A stretch of DNA of 64,000 bases from Mangrovicoccus sp. HB161399 (GCF_013184745.1 NZ_JAATVU010000024.1:27116-91115), one strand, 5' to 3'. Shown: positions 1-8,718, counted from the first letter of the stretch. The notes: generated by a model from the sequence alone, not told the origin. Made by a program: numbers and translations.

Positions 1-810
1 ATCGCGGTCTTCGACAATGACGGCACGCTCTGGGCGGAGAAGCCCGCCTATGTGCAGCTCGCCTTCGCCATCGACCGGGTCAAGGCGCTGGCGCCGGAGC
101 ATCCCGAGTGGAAGACGGCCGAGCCCTTCGCCTCGATCCTGGCGGGCGACATGGAAAAGGCCATGGCAGGCGGCAAGAACGGCATCGCCAAGATCGTCGC
201 CGCGACCCATTCCGGCCTGTCGACCGGCGACTTCGCCAAGGTGGTCGAGGAGTGGATCGCGACGGCGCGGCACCCGGAGACCGGGAAGCTCTATACCGAG
301 ATGGCCTACCAGCCGATGCTGGAGCTGCTCGCCCATCTGCGCGCCAACGGGTTCCGCACCTTCATCGTCTCCGGCGGCGGCATCGATTTCATGCGGGTCT
401 TCGCCGAGAAGCTCTACGGCGTCCCGCCCGAGCAGGTGGTCGGCAGCTCGGGCAAGCTGAAATTCGACATCGTCGACGGCCAGCCAGTCCTGCTGAAGAC
501 GCCCGAGCTCGATTTCGTCGATGACGGGCCGGGCAAGCCGGTGGGCATCCAGATGCATGTCGGCCGCCGCCCCGTCGCCGCCTTCGGCAATTCCGACGGC
601 GACCTGGAGATGCTGGAATACACCTGCCTGCCGCCGGGGCCGAATTTCTGCCTCTTCGTGCACCACACCGATGCCGCGCGCGAATGGGCCTATGACCGCC
701 AGTCGGCGGTCGGGACGCTCGACAAGGGGCTGGATGCCGCCGCGCAGTACGGCTGGACGCTGGCCGACATGAAGAACGACTGGAAGGCCATCTGGCCCCC
801 GGGGCCGTGA
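1..810 (+). CDS. HAD-superfamily phosphatase, 5' end cut by window
   Basis: The reading frame is open from base 1, so the true start lies outside the window; 269 residues are visible. HAD motif I (FDNDGTLW) sits at visible residues 4-11, with the nucleophile and general-acid aspartates in the DxD arrangement. Motif II is the serine of FIVSGGG near residue 124, and motif IV is GNSDGDLEML near residues 196-205. The long segment between motifs I and II is helical and looks like a cap domain. This is a family-level call: a phosphoserine-phosphatase-like HAD hydrolase acting on a small phosphorylated metabolite. Substrate is unknown. No signal peptide can be judged because the N-terminus is missing. 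Confidence 0.85.
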   Translation: MAVFDNDGTLWAEKPAYVQLAFAIDRVKALAPEHPEWKTAEPFASILAGDMEKAMAGGKNGIAKIVAATHSGLSTGDFAKVVEEWIATARHPETGKLYTEMAYQPMLELLAHLRANGFRTFIVSGGGIDFMRVFAEKLYGVPPEQVVGSSGKLKFDIVDGQPVLLKTPELDFVDDGPGKPVGIQMHVGRRPVAAFGNSDGDLEMLEYTCLPPGPNFCLFVHHTDAAREWAYDRQSAVGTLDKGLDAAAQYGWTLADMKNDWKAIWPPGP

Positions 811-1003
811 TCCCCGGCTCCGGCGCCCGCAGCGGCGATCGGAGCGCAGACTTCCGCGGGGGGCCTAGGCCCGCCGCAGACCGAGATGCCCGGCGGAGAC
901 GCCTCCCCCGGCATGCCCGCACCCGGCGAAGCCCGCTTCGTCCGTGCACTTTCGTAACCCGCGGGCCGCCAAGGCCGTCCCGCGTCGATGATGGAGACTG
1001 GAA

Positions 1004-1246
1004 ATGAAGAAACTCCTTGCCCCCGTGCTCGTGGCTGGCCTCATGGCAACTTCTGCCTTCGCGCAGACCGAGGTCGACCAGGTCAAGTCGGCCATGGAAA
1101 CCCACAACATCATGGTCGAGATCCCGGCAGACGCCACCGAGGAACAGCTGGCCGCCGTCATGGCCTACCTGACCGGCCTGGATTCCGGCTCGACCGACGA
1201 CGTCAGCGCGACCGCCGAAGTCAAGAAGATCCTCGGAATCGAATGA
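1004..1246 (+). CDS. Small exported protein of unknown function (80 aa)
   Basis: The 80-residue product begins MKKLLAPVLVAGLMATSAFA followed by QTEV, a textbook Sec signal peptide with an AFA cleavage site, leaving a mature acidic peptide of about 60 residues with no cysteines. A GGAG ribosome-binding site lies about 7 bases before the ATG. The mature part reads like a short helical protein (VDQVKSAMETHNI, AAVMAYLTGL). I do not recognise a family. It is followed by a strong hairpin, so it is probably a single-gene transcript independent of the pxp operon. Confidence 0.7.
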   Translation: MKKLLAPVLVAGLMATSAFAQTEVDQVKSAMETHNIMVEIPADATEEQLAAVMAYLTGLDSGSTDDVSATAEVKKILGIE

Positions 1247-1285
1247 TCCTGGGCCGGGCCGACAGCCCGGCTCGCCACCGCCGCT

Positions 1286-1317
1286 TGCGCAGGCCGGAGC
1301 AGACTCCGGCCTGCGCA
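1286..1317. terminator. Perfect 14-bp hairpin between small exported-protein gene and pxpB
   Basis: TGCGCAGGCCGGAG, a CAGA loop, then the exact reverse complement. No U-tract follows, so it could be an intrinsic terminator of the non-canonical GC-rich type, an mRNA-stabilising 3' structure, or an attenuator for pxpB. Confidence 0.5.
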
Positions 1318-1478
1318 GGCATGCGGGGGAATGCAGGGGGACCCGGCCTCCCGCGCTTTCCGCGTTCCGGCCTCTCCCCGGACCGGGACCCCCTGCGCGC
1401 CCCTGCGACATCGCCGGCCGTCCGCGGCCCGCGCTGCCGGTTTCCAGCCCCCTTCCCGGTCTGGTAAGCCGGGGCGAC

Positions 1479-2225
1479 ATGAGTTCCGAACCCGCACTGA
1501 CCCCAGAGGCCCTTCCTGCCGGCGTTGACGGCGTGCTGCTGCGCTTCGCGCTGCGGCCGCATCCCGATGCCATGGCCGCGATGCAGCGGCTGGCCGCCGG
1601 GCTCGAAGCCGACCCGCCGCCCGGCGTCACCGAAATCAGCCCGGCGCTGGTCTCGGTCTTCCTGCGCTTTGACGGCAGGCGGACCAGCCGCGAGGCGCTG
1701 GCCGCCGATCTGGAGGCCCGGGCGGGGCATGTCCTGCACGATCCGCCCGCCGCCCCCGTCCCGTCGCGGCGCTGGCACATCCCGGCGGCCTTCGGCGGCG
1801 CGCATGGCCCGCAGCTTGCCGAGGTGGCGGAACTTGCCGGAACCAGCGAGGAAGAGGCGGTGCGCCAGATCTGCGCGGCCGACCTGGGCGTGCTGGCGAT
1901 CGGCTTCGCCCCGGGCCAGCCCTATATCGGCCTCCTGCCGGAGAACTGGGGATTCCCGCGCATGTCGGCACTGAACCCGGCCGTGCCGCAGGGCGCGATC
2001 ACCGTGGCCGTGCGCCAGATCGTGATGTTCACCGCAGACGGCACCACCGGCTGGCGGCAGGTCGGGCGCGCGGGGTTCCGCAATTTCGTCGCCGACCGCA
2101 GCGAGCCGGTCGCGCTTCGCGCGGGCGACGCGATCCGCTACGTGCCGGTCTCCGCGTCAGAATATGACGGGCTGGCCGCTGCCGCCGACGGGCTGGGCGG
2201 CGCGCGGCTGGAGATACTGGCGTGA
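1479..2225 (+). CDS. pxpB: 5-oxoprolinase subunit B
   Basis: 248 residues, the usual size of the KipI/allophanate-hydrolase-subunit-1 fold. The characteristic GFAPGQPYIGLLP segment and the following VPQGAITVAVRQ strand match the family signature. PxpB works with PxpC and PxpA to hydrolyse 5-oxo-L-proline (pyroglutamate) to glutamate with ATP, a metabolite-repair and salvage reaction in the cytosol. The gene overlaps pxpC by 4 bases (GTGA), and pxpA follows, giving the complete three-subunit set in one operon. Older annotation would call this a urea carboxylase or allophanate hydrolase subunit; the three-gene context favours 5-oxoprolinase. Confidence 0.9.
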   Translation: MSSEPALTPEALPAGVDGVLLRFALRPHPDAMAAMQRLAAGLEADPPPGVTEISPALVSVFLRFDGRRTSREALAADLEARAGHVLHDPPAAPVPSRRWHIPAAFGGAHGPQLAEVAELAGTSEEEAVRQICAADLGVLAIGFAPGQPYIGLLPENWGFPRMSALNPAVPQGAITVAVRQIVMFTADGTTGWRQVGRAGFRNFVADRSEPVALRAGDAIRYVPVSASEYDGLAAAADGLGGARLEILA

Positions 2226-3241
2226 GCGCGCTGAAGATCCTGCGCGCCGACGGGCTGATGACGGTGCAGGATGCCGGCCGGGCGGGCCATCTGGCGCAGG
2301 GCGTGTCGCGCGGCGGCGCGATGGACCGGCGGGCGCTGGTCGAGGCGGCGGCGCTGCTGGGGCTGCGCGAACTGCCGGCGGCAATCGAGATGGCGGGCGC
2401 AGGCGGCAGCTTCTCCGTGACCGAACCGATGCGCGTCGCCCTGGCCGGCGCCCCGATGGCGGCGACGCTCGACGGGGCGAAGCTGCGCTGGAACTGCACG
2501 CATCTGGTCGAGCCGGGCCAGACCCTGCGGCTCGGCGGGATGGAGGCCGGGCTCTACGGCTATCTTGCGCCTGCGGGCGGCATCGCGGCAGAGCCCTGGA
2601 TGGGATCCCGCGCGGCGCATCTGGCCATCGGAATCGGTCGGCTGCTGGAGAGCGGCGACAGCCTGCCCTGCGGCGCCGACCCCGATCCCGGGCGTCCGGC
2701 GCGCACGCTCGCCCCTGAGCAGCGCTTTGGCGGCGGGCGGGTCCGCACCGTCGACGGGCCGCAGACCGGGCTGTTCGAGCCGGAGGTGCTGGAGGCCTTC
2801 TACGCCACCGCCTTCACCCGCGCGCCGCGCGGCAACCGCCAGGGCGTCGCGCTCGCCGCCGAGCGTCACTTCACGTCGGAGCATGCAGCAGGGCTGGCCT
2901 CGGACGTGATCCAGCCGGGCGACCTGCAGATGACCGGCGAGGGGCTGCCCTACGTGCTGATGGCCGAATGCCAGACCATGGGCGGCTATCCCCGGATCGG
3001 CACGGTGATCCCGGCGGATCTGCCGACCGTCGCCCAGGCGGTGCCGGGCACGGCGCTGCATTTCCAGCGGGTCAGCTTCGCCGAGGCCGACCGGATCTGC
3101 CGCAGCGAGGCGGACCAGCTGCGCGAGGCGGCGGCGCGCTGCCGCAACCTGGTGCGCGACCCGGCGGACATCGCGGACCTGCTGTCCTACACGCTCGTCA
3201 GCGGCGTCACTGCCGGCGACGATCTTGACCGAACCGACTGA
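2222..3241 (+). CDS. pxpC: 5-oxoprolinase subunit C
   Basis: 339 residues, KipA/allophanate-hydrolase-subunit-2 family. The N-terminus (LKILRADGLMTVQDAGRAG, then GVSRGGAMD at about residues 28-36) is the family hallmark, in which TVQD-GR precedes the GVSxGGAMD loop. The start is a GTG overlapping the pxpB stop as GTGA, indicating translational coupling. It forms the catalytic partner of PxpB in ATP-dependent opening of 5-oxoproline. The stop lies 16 bases before the pxpA start, so the three genes are almost certainly co-transcribed. Confidence 0.9.
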   Translation: MSALKILRADGLMTVQDAGRAGHLAQGVSRGGAMDRRALVEAAALLGLRELPAAIEMAGAGGSFSVTEPMRVALAGAPMAATLDGAKLRWNCTHLVEPGQTLRLGGMEAGLYGYLAPAGGIAAEPWMGSRAAHLAIGIGRLLESGDSLPCGADPDPGRPARTLAPEQRFGGGRVRTVDGPQTGLFEPEVLEAFYATAFTRAPRGNRQGVALAAERHFTSEHAAGLASDVIQPGDLQMTGEGLPYVLMAECQTMGGYPRIGTVIPADLPTVAQAVPGTALHFQRVSFAEADRICRSEADQLREAAARCRNLVRDPADIADLLSYTLVSGVTAGDDLDRTD

Positions 3242-3257
3242 GCCCGGAGAGACCGAC

Positions 3258-4037
3258 ATGGCCAAGACCCTCGATCTGAACTGCGACATGGGCGAAAGCT
3301 TCGCCGCCTGGACGATGGGCGAGGACGAGGCGATGCTGGGCCTCGTCACCAGCGCCAATGTCGCCTGCGGCTTCCATGCCGGCGATCCGTCGGTGATGCG
3401 CCGCACCGTCCGCGCGGCGAAGGCGGCCGACGTGCGGGTCGGCGCGCATCCCGGTTTCGCCGATCTCTACGGTTTCGGGCGGCGGCGCATTTCCGGCGAA
3501 CGGCCCGAGGATCTGGAGGCGCAGCTGATCTACCAGATCGTGGCCATGCAGGGCATGTGCGCGGTCGAGGGCCATCCGATGACCCATGTGAAGTTCCACG
3601 GCGCGCTGTCGAACATGGCTTCCGAAGATGCCGATCTGGCCGCGCTCTGCGCCCGCGCGATCAGGGCGGTGGATCCGTCGATGACCTTCGTCACCATGCC
3701 CTATTCGGAACTGGCCGTGGCCGCGGACCGGGCCGGGCTGCCGCAGGCCTGCGAGATCTTCGCCGACCGCAGCTACACGCCCGAGGGGCGGCTGACGCCG
3801 AGGAGCCAGCCCGGCGCGGTGATCCACGATCCGCAGGTCTCGGCGCGGCAGGTGCTGGAAATGGTCGTCGGCGGCCGCATTCCCTGCACCGACGGCAGCT
3901 TCCTGCCCGTCGCTGCCGACACGCTCTGCGTCCATGGCGACACCAGGGGCGCGGTGGAGATCGCCAGCACCCTGCGCACCGCGCTGGAGGCCGAAGGCGT
4001 CGCCATCGCGCCGTTCCGCGCTCAGCCCGCGGGCTGA
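3258..4037 (+). CDS. pxpA: 5-oxoprolinase subunit A (LamB/YcsF family)
   Basis: 259 residues. The N-terminal LDLNCDMGESFAAW and ANVACGFHAGDP motifs and the later VGAHPGFADLYGFGRR segment are diagnostic of the LamB/YcsF family. The ATG at 3258 is preferred over an in-frame TTG at 3225 because GGAGA lies just upstream and homologues begin close to the DLNCDMGE motif. It supplies the third subunit of the 5-oxoprolinase complex. The 3' end overlaps the convergent LysR gene by 16 bases, so the two transcripts run into each other. Confidence 0.92.
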   Translation: MAKTLDLNCDMGESFAAWTMGEDEAMLGLVTSANVACGFHAGDPSVMRRTVRAAKAADVRVGAHPGFADLYGFGRRRISGERPEDLEAQLIYQIVAMQGMCAVEGHPMTHVKFHGALSNMASEDADLAALCARAIRAVDPSMTFVTMPYSELAVAADRAGLPQACEIFADRSYTPEGRLTPRSQPGAVIHDPQVSARQVLEMVVGGRIPCTDGSFLPVAADTLCVHGDTRGAVEIASTLRTALEAEGVAIAPFRAQPAG

Positions 4038-4873
4038 AGCGCCGCGGCGAGCGCGGCAAGGCAGGCGGGACGTCCGGAAAGAGGCGGCATCGCGGCGACG
4101 ATGCGCCGGGCATAGAGCGCGCCATCGGCCAGCGGCCGAGCGCCGTCCAGGCCCGGCCAGTCCGGCACGACCGAGGCCCCGGCCCCGCTCTTGACCAGCG
4201 CCGAGATCGCCTCCAGCCCGTCGAGCGCGCAGAGCCGCTGCGGTGCCAAACCGCGATCGGACAGATAGCGCTCCGCGATGCGCCCGCCCCAGCTCTGCGG
4301 ATCATAGGCGACCAGCGGCAGCCGGGCGAAGATCTCCTCCGGCGGCAGCGTCTCCATCCCGGGCGGCGCCAGCAGGACAAGCGGCTCGTGGCGCAGCGGC
4401 ACCAGGCGGAGCCCCGCCGCGTCCTCTTCCGGCGGCGCCACGATCAGCGCCGCGTCGAGCCGCCCCTCCGCCACCGCGGCATGGAGCTGCGCCGAGCTGC
4501 CCGGCTCGATCCGCAGCGTCACGCCCGGCGCGCTTTCGCGCAGCCGCGCCAGAAGCGGCGGCACCAGCCCGGTCAGCATCGTGGAGATCGCCCCGAGCCG
4601 CAGCACGCCCTCCGCCACCTCCGGCGCGGCCCGCTGCTTCAGCGCATGGCCGCCCGCGACCAGCGCCCGCATGTCCTCCATCAGGTCGAGGCAGATCCGG
4701 GTCGGCTCCGCCGCATTGGCGCGGCGGACGAGCAGCGGCACGCCCAGATCGCGCTCCAGCACCTGGATGCGCTGGCTGACCGCGGCGGGCGTGCGGCCCT
4801 GCGCGCGGGCTGCCGCCACGATCGAGCCGCCGTCGATGACGGCCAGCAGGCTTTCGACGAAGCGCAGGTCCAT
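4022..4873 (-). CDS. LysR-family transcriptional regulator
   Basis: 283 residues with a LysR winged helix-turn-helix at residues 1-60 (GSIVAAARAQGRTPAAVSQR is the helix-turn-helix core) and a two-lobe effector domain behind it. It is convergent with pxpBCA, its tail overlapping pxpA, and divergent from the VOC gene with 90 bases between starts. LysR proteins usually act on the divergently transcribed neighbour, so the VOC gene is the first candidate target and the pxp operon the second. Effector unknown. Confidence 0.88.
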   Translation of the reverse strand: MDLRFVESLLAVIDGGSIVAAARAQGRTPAAVSQRIQVLERDLGVPLLVRRANAAEPTRICLDLMEDMRALVAGGHALKQRAAPEVAEGVLRLGAISTMLTGLVPPLLARLRESAPGVTLRIEPGSSAQLHAAVAEGRLDAALIVAPPEEDAAGLRLVPLRHEPLVLLAPPGMETLPPEEIFARLPLVAYDPQSWGGRIAERYLSDRGLAPQRLCALDGLEAISALVKSGAGASVVPDWPGLDGARPLADGALYARRIVAAMPPLSGRPACLAALAAALQPAG

Positions 4874-4963
4874 CGGCTTTTCTTTCTCTCAGCGCAGGAA
4901 TAACCCGTTTTTCCTTTTCCTATGCTTCCGCTAGCAGGGGCGCAACGAAAACAGGAGACTCAG

Positions 4964-5377
4964 ATGAAATCCCTCTTCCACCTCGCCATCCACGTGACCG
5001 ACCTGGACGAGACGCGCCGTTTCTACGGCGACGTGCTGGGCTGCGAGGAAGGCCGCTCCACCGACACCTGGGTCGATTTCGACTTCTTCGGCCACCAGCT
5101 GAGCTTCCACCTGGGCGAACCCTTCCCGGTCACCCGCACCGGCAAGGTCGGCGAGCACATGGTGATGATGCCCCATATGGGCGCCGTGCTGGCGCTGCCC
5201 GACTGGCTGGCGCTGGCCGGCAGGCTGCAGGAGAAGGGCATCGAATTCGACATCCCGCCGGTGGTCCGCTTCGAGGGCGAGCCGGGCGAGCAGCGCACCA
5301 TGTTCTTCTTCGATCCCTCGGGCAACCCGATCGAGATCAAGGGCTTCGCCGATTTCGAGGGGCTCTTCGCCCGCTGA
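4964..5377 (+). CDS. VOC-family (glyoxalase/dioxygenase fold) protein
   Basis: 137 residues from the ATG preceded by CAGGAGA; an upstream ATG at 4922 lacks a ribosome site and is not used. The N-terminal FHLAIHVTDLDETRRFYGDV and the C-terminal MFFFDPSGNPIEIKGF are the two metal-ligand-bearing beta-alpha-beta-beta-beta repeats of the vicinal oxygen chelate fold; His8 and the Glu in PIEIKGF are the likely ligands. The substrate cannot be told from sequence. Divergent from a LysR regulator, so expression is probably ligand-induced. Confidence 0.82.
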   Translation: MKSLFHLAIHVTDLDETRRFYGDVLGCEEGRSTDTWVDFDFFGHQLSFHLGEPFPVTRTGKVGEHMVMMPHMGAVLALPDWLALAGRLQEKGIEFDIPPVVRFEGEPGEQRTMFFFDPSGNPIEIKGFADFEGLFAR

Positions 5378-5471
5378 GCCGCCGCGCGCGCCAAGGCGGA
5401 AGGGGGACCGGCGCGCTCCCTTCCGGCCGGGACCGCACGGATGCCGCAAGGTCATCCCGGCCGACACAAAA

Positions 5472-5500
5472 GCTTCATCTGGCTGACATGAATCTGATGG
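5472..5500 (+). promoter_or_regulatory. Pho-box-like triple 7-mer repeat upstream of phoX
   Basis: Three 7-mers at exact 11-base spacing: GCTTCAT (5472), CTGACAT (5483), CTGATGG (5494), separated by 4-base spacers. The PhoB consensus is a direct repeat of CTGTCAT every 11 bases, and the central unit matches at six of seven positions. It lies about 76 bases before the phoX start, suggesting phosphate-starvation control by PhoB. Confidence 0.6.
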
Positions 5501-5575
5501 ATCGCCGTGACAGGAGGGCCCGATCCCGGCCCCCGTGCCGGGCAATGCCAGCTGTCTGCCAGAGGAAACGACGCC

Positions 5576-7456
5576 ATGGATATCCGCGACACCGTTGACC
5601 TGTCCTGGGATGAGTTCGACGAACTCCGCGATCCCCGCCCCGCCGAGAACGATTTCGACCGCGTCGTCGAACGTGCCATGTCCCGCCGCGGCTTCCTCGG
5701 CGCCGTGCTTGCCTTCGGTTCCGGCGCTGCCGTCTTCGGCTCGGGCCTGATGTCCTCGACCACTGCTGCCCGCGCGCAGGCCGGCAGCTTCAAGTTCGCC
5801 CCGATCGGCATCGCCACCGACCACGAGATCCACGTGCCGGAAGGCTACCGATGGAAGCCGCTGGTCAAGTGGGGCCAGGCGCTGTTCTCCGAGGCCGAGG
5901 GCGCCTACAGCGCCGAGACCGGCGTTCCGGTCGAGATGTCCGACAAGGTCTTCGGCGAGAATACCGACGGCATGGAAACCTTCGAGGCCGACGGCCATGT
6001 GCTGCTGGCGATCAACTCGGAATACGTGAACCCGAAGATCAACCTGCCCGCCGACTCCGAAGGCATGCCGAAAAATGCCGGCGAAGTCGCGATGCTGAAG
6101 AACATGCAGGGCGTCACCGTCCTGGAGATCGCACCGCAGGGCGAGTCCTGGGAAGTTGTCATCGACAGCCCCTACAACCGCCGCATCACCCATGAGACCC
6201 AGATGGTCATGGACGGCCCGGCGGCCGGTTCGGACCTGGTCAGGACCAATGCCGATCCCGAGGGCATGAACCCCAAGGGCACGATGAACAACTGCGGTTC
6301 GGGCAAGACGCTCTGGGGCACGTACCTGACCTGCGAAGAGAACTTCAACGGCTATTTCGGCACCACAGGCGAGATGCCCCAGAACGAGGGCATCAAGCGC
6401 TACGGCATCGGCGCGGAAGGCCGCTATGCCTACGAGAAGTTCGACGCGCGCTACGACCTGTCGAAGGAACCGAACGAGCCGCACCGCCACGGCTTCGTGA
6501 CCGAGATCGACCCCGCCGATCCCGACAGCACCCCGGTCAAGCACACCGCCCTCGGCCGCTTCAAGCACGAGAACGCGGAGATGGTGCAGGCCGCCGACGG
6601 CCGGATCGTCGTCTACATGGGCGACGACGAGCGCGGCGAGTTCATGTACCGCTACGTCTCCAACGGGACCTGGGCCGAGGGCCAGCCGACGGACGGGCTG
6701 CTGTCCGACGGCACGCTCTATGTCGCGAAGTTCAACGACGACCAGACCGGCGAATGGCTGGCGCTGACGCCCGAGACCACCGGCATGGCTCTCGAGGAGA
6801 TCCTGGTCTTCTCGCGCATGGCAGGCTCCAAGGTCGGCGCGACCACCATGGACCGCCCTGAGTGGATCGCCGCGAACCCGCTGAAGCCGGAAGCCTATTG
6901 CGCGCTGACCAACAACAAGAACCGCGGCCTGAAGCCGAATGCGGGCGGCGACGAGACCCCGGTGGGCGGCCCGAACCCGCGCGAGGCCAACAACTACGGC
7001 CAGATCGTGCGCTGGCAGCCGGCGGGAGGCGACCACGGCGCGGACACCTTCGCCTGGGATCTGTTCGTCATGGCCGGCAACCCGGAGGCCGGCGAAGGCG
7101 CCTACAAGGGCTCGGAGAACGTCACCGCGGGCAACATGTTCAACTCGCCCGACGGCATGGCCTTCTCCTCCGACGGGATGCTGTGGATCCAGACCGACGG
7201 CGACGACAGCAACGAGGGCGAGTTCGCCGGCATGGGCAACAACCAGATGCTGGTCGGCAACCCGGAGACCGGCGAGATCGCCCGCTTCCTGACCGCGCCG
7301 AACGGCGCCGAAGTCACTGGCCTGACCTGGTCGCCGGACGGCAAGACGGCTTTCGTCGGCATCCAGCACCCGGGCGGCGCCTGGCCGGACGGCGCGGGCA
7401 AGCCGCGTTCCGCCGTGATCCAGGTCTGGCGCGAGGATGGCGACGTCATCGGCTGA
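5576..7456 (+). CDS. phoX: PhoX-family phosphatase, Tat-exported
   Basis: 626 residues. The ATG at 5576 follows AGAGGAAAC; the earlier in-frame start at 5507 has none. A twin-arginine motif SRRGFLG at residues 36-42 precedes a hydrophobic stretch, predicting folded export to the periplasm, as is usual for this Ca/Fe-dependent alkaline phosphatase. The family core is visible in TYLTCEENFNGYFG, KHTALGRFKHENAEMV, GDDERGEFMYRYVS and DGMAFSSDGMLWIQTDG, the loops that carry the metal ligands (DUF839). It releases phosphate from organic phosphomonoesters. A Pho-box-like element upstream and a clean terminator downstream indicate a monocistronic Pho-regulon gene. Confidence 0.9.
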   Translation: MDIRDTVDLSWDEFDELRDPRPAENDFDRVVERAMSRRGFLGAVLAFGSGAAVFGSGLMSSTTAARAQAGSFKFAPIGIATDHEIHVPEGYRWKPLVKWGQALFSEAEGAYSAETGVPVEMSDKVFGENTDGMETFEADGHVLLAINSEYVNPKINLPADSEGMPKNAGEVAMLKNMQGVTVLEIAPQGESWEVVIDSPYNRRITHETQMVMDGPAAGSDLVRTNADPEGMNPKGTMNNCGSGKTLWGTYLTCEENFNGYFGTTGEMPQNEGIKRYGIGAEGRYAYEKFDARYDLSKEPNEPHRHGFVTEIDPADPDSTPVKHTALGRFKHENAEMVQAADGRIVVYMGDDERGEFMYRYVSNGTWAEGQPTDGLLSDGTLYVAKFNDDQTGEWLALTPETTGMALEEILVFSRMAGSKVGATTMDRPEWIAANPLKPEAYCALTNNKNRGLKPNAGGDETPVGGPNPREANNYGQIVRWQPAGGDHGADTFAWDLFVMAGNPEAGEGAYKGSENVTAGNMFNSPDGMAFSSDGMLWIQTDGDDSNEGEFAGMGNNQMLVGNPETGEIARFLTAPNGAEVTGLTWSPDGKTAFVGIQHPGGAWPDGAGKPRSAVIQVWREDGDVIG

Positions 7457-7476
7457 ATTCGGCCCTGCCGAACTGG

Positions 7477-7501
7477 AAAGGCGCCCCGCGGGGCGCCTTT
7501 T
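7477..7501 (+). terminator. Intrinsic terminator of phoX
   Basis: AAAGGCGCCCCGCGGGGCGCC followed by TTTT; a near-continuous GC palindrome flanked by A and T runs, so it may serve both this gene and the convergent toxin gene. Confidence 0.85.
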
Positions 7502-7507
7502 CGCGTC

Positions 7508-7927
7508 TCACGCCTGCCAGGGATCGAACAGTGCCACACCGGTGGCGGCGAAATCCCCTGTGTTGCGCGTCACGACCGTCAGACCATGGACCAGCGCCGT
7601 CGCCGCGATCAACGCGTCGCGTTCGGTTTTCGGATCCGGGATGTGCAGGCCCGCGCAGCGCAACGCCACGGCGGCATCGACGGCAAGGCAACGCGCGGCG
7701 AATTCCGGCAGGATATGGCTCTGCATCCACTGGCGCAGCCGCCCGCCCTGCGCCGGGTCGCGCCGTTCCATCCTGAGGACGCCGATCTCCAGCTCCATCA
7801 GCGTCAGCGCCGAAACATGGCATTGCGCCGCTTCGACCGCCCCGACCCATGCCGCAACATTCGGGTCGGCGCGGCCGTCGCCGAGCTTGCGCAGCTCGGA
7901 GATGACATTCGTGTCGAGCAGGTACAT
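7508..7927 (-). CDS. vapC: PIN-domain toxin, VapC type
   Basis: 139 residues. The PIN fold is recognisable by MYLLDTNVISE (Asp5, first acidic metal ligand), LTLMELEIGVL (second acidic residue), and the C-terminal DALIAATALVHGL and VVTRNTGDF segments with the third acidic patch. Family members are Mg-dependent endoribonucleases that cut tRNA or rRNA. The ATG overlaps the antitoxin stop by one base (TGATG), the standard coupling in antitoxin-toxin pairs. The longer reading frame that continues upstream only reads through the antitoxin gene out of frame. Confidence 0.88.
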   Translation of the reverse strand: MYLLDTNVISELRKLGDGRADPNVAAWVGAVEAAQCHVSALTLMELEIGVLRMERRDPAQGGRLRQWMQSHILPEFAARCLAVDAAVALRCAGLHIPDPKTERDALIAATALVHGLTVVTRNTGDFAATGVALFDPWQA

Positions 7928-8181
7928 CAGGAAAGATCGGCGGGGCGGCTCTCGATCCGGGTCTTGGGCGGGTCGAACTCGATCTCCGACAGGCCGGGCA
8001 TGGCCAGAGCCTCGCCCAGCTTGCGCCCTGCCCCGGAGAGCCGCTGGTACTCCTCGATGGTCAAGAGCACGTGCGCCGGGCGGCCGCGGTCGGTGATGAA
8101 GACCGGCCCCTCCTGCGCCGCGCGCTTGGCGCGGCCGACATCCTGGTTCAACTCGCGGCTGGTCAGGGTGGTGATGGTCAC
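7927..8181 (-). CDS. Antitoxin, Phd/YefM-type
   Basis: 84 residues from a GTG at 8181 (product begins MTITTLTSRELNQDVGRAKR); an in-frame ATG farther up would add residues overlapping the operator and is unlikely. The body, with GPVFITDRGRPAHVLLTIEE, is the Phd/YefM dimer-forming and DNA-binding domain, followed by an acidic tail that would wrap the toxin. Upstream of and coupled to vapC. Autorepression is likely through the palindrome at 8202-8217. Confidence 0.85.
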   Translation of the reverse strand: MTITTLTSRELNQDVGRAKRAAQEGPVFITDRGRPAHVLLTIEEYQRLSGAGRKLGEALAMPGLSEIEFDPPKTRIESRPADLS

Positions 8182-8201
8182 GGGCAGGCCCTCCGGATAA
8201 C

Positions 8202-8217
8202 GTAGCAACGTTACTAC
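8202..8217 (-). promoter_or_regulatory. Palindromic operator of the toxin-antitoxin pair
   Basis: GTAGCAACGTTACTAC, an inverted repeat with a single symmetric mismatch, 20 bases upstream of the antitoxin start. The position and form are typical of Phd/VapB autoregulatory sites. Confidence 0.6.
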
Positions 8218-8256
8218 ATATGGGATTGCCGGACAAGGGCGCAATCCCGGCCGGCG

Positions 8257-8718
8257 TCAGACCGGGATTTCGGTGGAGGCCTTGATCTGCTGCATCGGGA
8301 TCTCGGTCTTCACGCTCTGCACCCCGGGCAGCCGGGTCAGGTGATGCGCCTGGAACTGGCGGTAGCTCTGGATGTCATGCACCACGACGCGCAGCAGGAA
8401 ATCGCAGTCCCCCGCCATCAGGTGGCATTCGACGACCTCGGGCATCTTGCGCACCGCCTCGCCGAAGGCGTCGACGCTGCGCGCGTCCTGGCCCGTCAGC
8501 CAGATCCGGGTGAAGATCGTCATGCCCAGCCCCAGCGCCGCCGGGTTCAGGATCGCCACATAGCGGTCGATCGCGCCGGTGTCTTCCAGCCGCCGCACCC
8601 GCCGCAGGTAGGGCGTCTGCGACAGCCCGACCTCTTCGGCGATCTCGCTGCTGGTGCGCTTGCTGTTCTTCTGCAGCGCGCGGAGAATCTTCCGGTCGAT
8701 CTCGTCCAGCTCGAGCAT
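8257..8718 (-). CDS. Lrp/AsnC-family transcriptional regulator
   Basis: 153 residues. An N-terminal helix-turn-helix (DEIDRKILRALQKNSKRTSS, then SEIAEEVGLSQTPYLRRVRR) is followed by a RAM ligand-binding domain with HLMAGDCDFLLRVVVHDI, the canonical effector-binding segment. Divergently oriented from the aminotransferase gene with 188 bases between starts, the classical layout in which an Lrp-type protein controls an amino-acid-metabolising neighbour according to amino-acid supply. Confidence 0.92.
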   Translation of the reverse strand: MLELDEIDRKILRALQKNSKRTSSEIAEEVGLSQTPYLRRVRRLEDTGAIDRYVAILNPAALGLGMTIFTRIWLTGQDARSVDAFGEAVRKMPEVVECHLMAGDCDFLLRVVVHDIQSYRQFQAHHLTRLPGVQSVKTEIPMQQIKASTEIPV

